32,996 nt of DNA from Bacteroides faecalis. Its GTDB lineage: Bacteria; Bacteroidota; Bacteroidia; Bacteroidales; Bacteroidaceae. The position numbers and the translations under genes are program-made. Where the stretch lies: NCBI RefSeq assembly GCF_003865075.1, contig NZ_BHWB01000030.1:1-32996 (forward strand), read 5' to 3'. The notes under the pieces are model-generated. The model had not been told where the DNA came from. It saw only the letters and a list, made by a program, of their open reading frames with translations, and did no database searches. Each line of letters opens with the position of its first letter. Position 1 is the stretch's first letter. Positions 31,726-32,996 of this stretch are shown here, one piece after another.

Positions 31726-32382
31726 ATGATGGAACATGGAAAAGACGCTTCACAAAGGGCGGAATTGAGAGAACGGATCATAATGACATCAACAGAAGCA
31801 TTTACTTCAAAAGGTATCAAGTGTATTACAATGGATGATATTGCAGCAGCCTTAGGAATATCGAAGCGTACTCTTTATGAAGTCTTTGCAGATAAAGAAA
31901 CCTTGTTGAAAGAAAGTATTTTGAAGATTCAGCAAGACAGGGATAAATATCTGCAAGAAGTATATGAACATTCATCGAATGTATTGGAGGTGATTCTTGC
32001 CGTTTTTCAAAAGAGCATAGAAATATTTCATAAAACGAATAAGCGCTTCTTTGAAGACATTAAGAAATATCCGAAGGTATATGCAATGATGCAAGATCGT
32101 CGGGATAGTGACTCGGAGAAAACTATGTTTTTCTTTAAATCGGGCGTTGAACAAGGAATTTTCCGTTCGGATGTCAATTTTGCGATTGTCAATTTATTGG
32201 TACGTGAGCAATTTGATGTTCTTTTGAATACAGATATTTGTAGCGAATATCCTTTTATTGAAGTGTACGAGTCCATTATGTTCACTTATATACGGGGAAT
32301 TTCAACAGAAAAAGGAGCGAAAGTATTAGAGGATTTTATACAAGAATATCGTAAAAACCGGATCGGGCATATTAATGACTGA
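31726..32382 (+). CDS. TetR/AcrR-family transcriptional regulator
   Basis: This is a 218-residue one-component regulator. The helix-turn-helix lies at about residues 34-58 (CITMDDIAAALGISKRTLYE, then VFADKETLL), an excellent match to the TetR_N domain. The rest is a helical ligand-binding and dimerisation domain with no specific family name that I recognise. Three starts are possible (GTG 31723, ATG 31726, ATG 31729); none has a Shine-Dalgarno sequence. The TolC-like gene starts 42 bases downstream in the same direction, so it most likely represses this efflux operon and itself. The inducer is unknown. Confidence 0.94.
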   Translation: MMEHGKDASQRAELRERIIMTSTEAFTSKGIKCITMDDIAAALGISKRTLYEVFADKETLLKESILKIQQDRDKYLQEVYEHSSNVLEVILAVFQKSIEIFHKTNKRFFEDIKKYPKVYAMMQDRRDSDSEKTMFFFKSGVEQGIFRSDVNFAIVNLLVREQFDVLLNTDICSEYPFIEVYESIMFTYIRGISTEKGAKVLEDFIQEYRKNRIGHIND

Positions 32383-32424
32383 ATTCCGGTGACAAACAAT
32401 TAAGGATTAATTAAGAATGAGATT

Positions 32425-32996
32425 ATGAACAGAATGAAGAAATTGACAGGCAAGAGGTTACTTTTGACAGCGATAGCGGTTGGAGCATTGGGTCTTGCAA
32501 AGGCTCAGACAGCAGATTCACCGCAGGACACGTTGGTTCTGACGTTGGATAAAGCCATAGAAATCGCATTGGATGAGAATCCAACGATGAAAGTGGCTGC
32601 AGATGAAATAGCCTTGAAAAAAGTGGCGGGTAAAGAAGCCTGGCAGAACTTATTACCCGAGGCTAGCCTGACAGGAACGTTAGATCATACGATTAAAGCA
32701 GCTGAAATGAAATTGAACAATCAGTCGTTCAAAATGGGACAAGACAACACAAATACAGCAAATGCAGGGTTGAGCATTAATCTGCCATTATTTGTACCGT
32801 CTGTTTATCGGGCTATGTCGATGACGAAAACAGACATAGAACTGGCTGTGGAGAAGTCGCGTGCATCTAAACAGGATTTGGTAAATCAGGTTAGTAAGGC
32901 GTACTATCAGTTGATGCTTGCACAAGATAGTTATAATGTACTTCAAGGAAGTTATAAAGTAGCAGAAGACAATTATAATGTAGTGAAAGCAAAATT
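32425..32996 (+). CDS. TolC-family outer membrane efflux protein, 5' part
   Basis: About 190 residues are visible before the window ends. The signal peptide (KRLLLTAIAVGALGLAKAQT) is followed by LVLTLDKAIEIALDENPTMK, the typical start of an outer-membrane efflux domain. Long helices follow (DLVNQVSKAYYQLMLAQDSY and beyond), as in the periplasmic barrel of TolC. With the upstream TetR gene this is the usual first gene of a Bacteroides RND efflux operon, to be followed by an adaptor and a permease outside the window. A second ATG at 32434 would shorten the signal peptide by three residues. Confidence 0.93.
   Translation, partial: MNRMKKLTGKRLLLTAIAVGALGLAKAQTADSPQDTLVLTLDKAIEIALDENPTMKVAADEIALKKVAGKEAWQNLLPEASLTGTLDHTIKAAEMKLNNQSFKMGQDNTNTANAGLSINLPLFVPSVYRAMSMTKTDIELAVEKSRASKQDLVNQVSKAYYQLMLAQDSYNVLQGSYKVAEDNYNVVKAK

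Noticed and set aside
31158..31753. Minus-strand frames (31158-31343, 31514-31753) in the gene-free region
   Set aside because: They are short, low in complexity and lack start signals; the second overlaps the TetR start.
1..32996. Mobile elements, CRISPR arrays, tRNA or rRNA genes
   Set aside because: No transposase or integrase, no regularly spaced direct repeats, and no tRNA or rRNA signature was seen.

Overview
The window is chromosomal DNA from a member of the Bacteroidota, most probably Bacteroides. Three things point there. Promoters carry the -7 element TAnnTTTG, with TTG 19 bases upstream in the best cases. Most genes lack a Shine-Dalgarno sequence and have A-rich leaders instead. 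Protein signatures (158-aa S7, 1427-aa RpoC, an L17 with an acidic tail, a DUF3467 gene between rpoC and rpsL) and the gene order rpoB-rpoC-DUF3467-rpsL-rpsG-fusA-rpsJ, with no tuf, fit that group.

Bases 1-7530 hold the 3' four fifths of rpoB, then rpoC, closed by a strong intrinsic terminator. Bases 7560-7913 hold a small DUF3467 gene of its own. A consensus promoter (7957-7986) then starts the long translation block, 8049-26131: rpsL, rpsG, fusA (str); rpsJ to rpsQ (S10); rplN to rplO and secY (spc); map, infA, rpmJ; and rpsM, rpsK, rpsD, rpoA, rplQ (alpha). It ends in a second strong terminator (26156-26195). All genes are on the plus strand and tightly packed. rpmD and rpmJ are short but intact. 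The few wider gaps hold hairpins that are candidates for ribosomal-protein autoregulation, the best being upstream of rpsD.

From 26200 on the window is accessory and more AT-rich. It contains a secreted unknown protein with an almost leaderless start, a two-helix membrane unknown, and, on the minus strand, a membrane-anchored MutS-like ATPase gene split by a one-base frameshift. These are followed by an exported conserved unknown (DUF6563-like) and two unrecognised small ORFs, the second behind a consensus promoter and a long leader. A roughly 500-base gap with strong inverted repeats follows. The window ends in a TetR-family regulator and the 5' part of a TolC-like outer-membrane gene, the usual start of an RND efflux operon.

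I found no mobile element, CRISPR array, rRNA or tRNA, and no convincing new multi-gene system. The most useful leads are the frameshifted MutS-like gene, the rpsD leader structure with an overlapping 21-codon ORF, three strong Shine-Dalgarno sequences in an otherwise SD-poor cluster, and the unexplained 30100-31725 region.
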